DNA from: an uncultured Duncaniella sp.
GTDB lineage: Bacteria; Bacteroidota; Bacteroidia; Bacteroidales; Muribaculaceae
Direction of reading: 5' to 3'
DNA length: 64,000 bases
NCBI GenBank assembly: GCA_910578515.1
Contig: CAJTQR010000003.1
Span: forward strand, 372,001 to 436,000
Positions 61,800-64,000 of this stretch are shown piece by piece; the stretch's first letter is position 1; each line of letters begins with the position of its first letter. The notes beneath the pieces were generated by a model that saw only the letters and a list, made by a program, of their open reading frames with translations, made no database searches and was not told the origin of the DNA. The position numbers and the translations under genes were made by a program.

Positions 61800-63275
61800 T
61801 TAATTAATCTTCACATCTTCGCACCCGAACAGCACCACTTTCTCCACTCCGGGTTCAGTGGGGGCGTCGATGTCGCGGAGCGAGGCATCCTTCACATCGT
61901 CGAGCACCACGGCCGGCCGGAATTCAGGGCGAGCGTAGGTGAATGTGAGGTTTGTGGCATGCAGACCGTCCACGTGGCGGGCATAAAGACCATAGGCCGG
62001 TGTCTGTCCTGCAAATTTAGGCTCCGGATAGTTGGTGCCCTGTTCGCGGTACTGTTTGTTGACAAGTTCCTTGGCGCCGCCCCCTTTGAAATGGAGGCGG
62101 ATGTTGTTGAGCCACACATTGCGCACCGGCTCGTCAGGCATGCCGGTCACAATGATGGAGCAAAGCGAGTCGCAGTCGTCGGCTATGATGTTGGAAATCT
62201 GTATGTCACGTGCGCTTGATGGGCGTGTCACATCCTTCGGTCCGCGGTTGCGGCATCCGGTGGTGATATAGATAGGGTAGTGGTGCACATGGCTCATGGT
62301 GATGTTTGATACCACGATATTTTCCATGATGCCTTGGTCTACTTCCTCGAAAGCGAGTCCGCTTGAGTACATGAAAGTTGAGTTGGAGAGGGAAATGTTG
62401 CGGTAGCCGCCGTTTGATTCGGTGCCGAGTTTGAAGCGACCGCACACCCATCCTACTTTCTCGGGTATATAGGTTCCGTCGAGGAGTGAGCCGCATTTGT
62501 AGCCGGTGATATTGCAGTTTGTCACGGCTATATGCTCGCAGAGCACCGGTTTTTTCAGTGCATAGGAGCTTTTGAGCACCAGAGCGTCATCGTGTGGAGT
62601 GTTGATGCGGCAGTTGGTTATGGTCATGTACTTGCAGCAGTCTATGTCTATGCCATCGCGGTTGGTGTCGATGGTAAGATTGTCGAGAGTTGACAGGTCG
62701 CAGCCGGTCATGATAATGGCAAAATGCCCTCCGCGGTAGACAGTGAAGTCGCGGAGAGTCACGCGGCGGCAGAGCTTCAGCGCCACGGCTTTGTCGCCGG
62801 TGCCAATCGAGCCGCCCTCGAGATTTCCGGCGCGTTCGGTGTCACGGCGGGTGAGCCCTTCTCCGTCAATCATGCCATGACCGGTGATACTGACGTTTGT
62901 CTGCCCTTCGGCCCATATCAGTGAGTTGTGGAAATATGTATGTCCGCCATCCTGATATTCAGGGAATCCGCCAAATGATTCGCTCTCATCGTAGGCTTTC
63001 ATTTCAGCCGGAGCCGCGAGAATCACGCAGCCGGCCGAGAGATGTAAATCGATGTTTGATTTCAGCCGTATGCTTCCGCTCAGGTATGTTCCGGCCGGAA
63101 GCAGTACCTGTCCGCCTCCGTCTGACACAGCCGCCTCGATAGCGGCATTGATGGCAGGAGAGTCAAGGGTTTTTCCGTCACCTTTGGCGCCATAGTCTTT
63201 TACGTTATAAACTCCTCCGGCAGCCGATGCGGTCCAGACGATAAGTAATGTGATGATAGTTGAAACTGACCTCAT
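61800..63275 (-). CDS. exported GH28-family polygalacturonase-like glycoside hydrolase
   Basis: 491 aa. Signal peptide MRSVSTIITLLIVWTASAAGG. Right-handed parallel beta-helix starting VYNVKDYGAKGDGKTLDSPA, with GHGMIDGEG, TIDTNRDGIDIDCCKYMTIT (catalytic-region Asp) and INTPHDDALVLKSS (double Asp). These are the GH28 hallmarks. It cleaves galacturonan or rhamnogalacturonan backbones, so with the GH106-like enzyme 18 kb away it suggests pectin use, though there is no shared operon. Promoter element at 63386. Confidence 0.9.
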   Translation of the reverse strand: MRSVSTIITLLIVWTASAAGGVYNVKDYGAKGDGKTLDSPAINAAIEAAVSDGGGQVLLPAGTYLSGSIRLKSNIDLHLSAGCVILAAPAEMKAYDESESFGGFPEYQDGGHTYFHNSLIWAEGQTNVSITGHGMIDGEGLTRRDTERAGNLEGGSIGTGDKAVALKLCRRVTLRDFTVYRGGHFAIIMTGCDLSTLDNLTIDTNRDGIDIDCCKYMTITNCRINTPHDDALVLKSSYALKKPVLCEHIAVTNCNITGYKCGSLLDGTYIPEKVGWVCGRFKLGTESNGGYRNISLSNSTFMYSSGLAFEEVDQGIMENIVVSNITMSHVHHYPIYITTGCRNRGPKDVTRPSSARDIQISNIIADDCDSLCSIIVTGMPDEPVRNVWLNNIRLHFKGGGAKELVNKQYREQGTNYPEPKFAGQTPAYGLYARHVDGLHATNLTFTYARPEFRPAVVLDDVKDASLRDIDAPTEPGVEKVVLFGCEDVKIN

Positions 63276-63385
63276 GGTACAATGAACTGATTTAGATTGA
63301 TGGATGATTTTTAGGTATGTTTTTGAAAAAATGTAGATACGGACTGAATAATCCAGCGTGAAGTTACGAAAAATACATTAAAGTG

Positions 63386-63393
63386 CAAAAATA
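63386..63393 (-). promoter_or_regulatory. GH28 gene promoter -7 element
   Basis: Minus-strand TATTTTTG (63393-63386), start near 63379, about 104 nt before the ATG; -33 not matched. Confidence 0.4.
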
Positions 63394-63461
63394 CCCGCGA
63401 GAATGGACGGTGGGAGGAGAAAACAGCAAGTATTTAAAGAGTGTTAATTCGTGTTAAAAGA

Positions 63462-63496
63462 TTTGGGGGGGGGGTAATTTTTTTCTTGTATATTTG
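63462..63496 (+). promoter_or_regulatory. promoter with G10 tract in its spacer
   Basis: TTTG (63462-63465) whose last G opens a run of ten G, then TAATTTTTTTCTTG and the -7 element TATATTTG (63489-63496). Spacer length is 23 nt, 4 more than optimal. Slippage in the G-run would change promoter strength. The rest of 63276-63609 contains only this and the GH28 promoter. Confidence 0.5.
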
Positions 63497-63609
63497 TGGG
63501 ATAATATTTGTGAATCTAACTTATTGCGAATTAGCCTTTTTGTATTAAACACGATTAGTGATTGCTATCTTCAATAAGTCTCAACATTTCATCCTAACCT
63601 AATCACATT

Positions 63610-64000
63610 ATGAATAGAATTTTAAAAGCGATATTCTCAGTATTGCTTCTGCTTCCGGCGGTATGGTTTGTGTCATGCCAGGTGGATAGAATTGAGGTTC
63701 CCGCATCCGAGGAGTATAACCGTGAATTTATCAAAAAATTCGGAGTCCCTGATAACAATATCTCATGGAATAGCGCCACGACAGTAACCGTGTCGGTCGA
63801 CCCGTCGTTGCTTGGAAAAGCTTCAAAGCTTAATATCTATACTGCATGGCCCGGTAATCCTGACTGCCACATCCTGGCATCGTGGGATGTTACTTCGGGT
63901 GATGAGTTTCGTTTTGATTGTCCGGTTGATATGCAGGCGGCGTATGTGAATATTCTTGACAGTGAATCACATTCGTTGTTTGCATCCTATGTGGCTATCA
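63610..64000 (+). CDS. lipoprotein of unknown function (cut by window edge)
   Basis: 130 residues visible from the ATG at 63610. MNRILKAIFSVLLLLPAVWFVSC has a lipobox (FVSC, Cys23). The mature part begins QVDRIEVPASEEYNREFIKK and is beta-rich with WPGNPDCHILASWDV. Family not recognised; the N-terminal texture (short acidic linker after Cys) is usual for surface lipoproteins of Bacteroidales, several of which share a start like this. The frame is open to the end of the window. Confidence 0.8.
   Translation, partial: MNRILKAIFSVLLLLPAVWFVSCQVDRIEVPASEEYNREFIKKFGVPDNNISWNSATTVTVSVDPSLLGKASKLNIYTAWPGNPDCHILASWDVTSGDEFRFDCPVDMQAAYVNILDSESHSLFASYVAI

Overview
The window is a chromosomal segment of a Bacteroidales bacterium, most likely of the Muribaculaceae. 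The family level is an inference from protein resemblance. The phylum-level evidence is direct: promoters read TTTG-N19/20-TAnnTTTG, the EF-Tu/SecE/NusG/L11-L1-L10-L12/RpoB/RpoC cluster has the Bacteroidetes order with tRNA-Trp before secE, and the arginine genes are of the N-succinyl (Bacteroides fragilis) type. There are also many signal-peptide lipoproteins and short beta-barrel proteins with a terminal Phe.

Layout. (1) 1-6.5 kb: the start of trpB with an attenuator-like leader, then a seven-gene leftward cluster (688-6181) in which every product has an export signal. It encodes two beta-barrels, a lipoprotein, a caspase-fold protease and three secreted proteins of unknown function. A consensus promoter and a folded ~300-nt RNA region lie in front of it. 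(2) 6.6-12 kb: ksgA-mgtE, a putative short antisense-strand sRNA, and an OmpR-type regulator/histidine kinase pair. (3) 12-20.4 kb: a complete leftward arginine cluster, GNAT-argG-argC-argD-argF'-argB-M20 deacylase, followed by argH. (4) 20.5-27 kb: a beta-barrel with a large TPR protein, and a secreted esterase. (5) 27-40.7 kb: four tRNAs-tuf, tRNA-Trp-secE-nusG-rplKAJL-rpoBC. (6) 40.8-51.2 kb: a GH106-like rhamnosidase, an 8-strand-type barrel, then an AT-rich accessory block with a TPR/membrane/HTH regulator, a DUF3244-type protein, a small lipoprotein, a 991-aa secreted lipase-like hydrolase and another lipoprotein. (7) 51.2-64 kb: rhodanese lipoprotein, CPA2 antiporter, a putative sRNA, an ABC-GntR operon, the coaX-OMP-lptC-CNNM/CBS group, ftsB, a GH28 enzyme and the start of a lipoprotein whose promoter contains a G10 tract.

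The best candidates for something undescribed are the exported caspase cluster with its structured leader and the secreted lipase locus. Smaller candidates are the sRNAs near 9.4 and 53.6 kb, the homopolymer-containing promoter at 63.5 kb, and the GNAT protein that may carry out the unassigned first step of succinylated arginine synthesis. No CRISPR array, rRNA, insertion sequence or prophage was recognised. Functional calls rest on reading motifs by eye; no database search was run.
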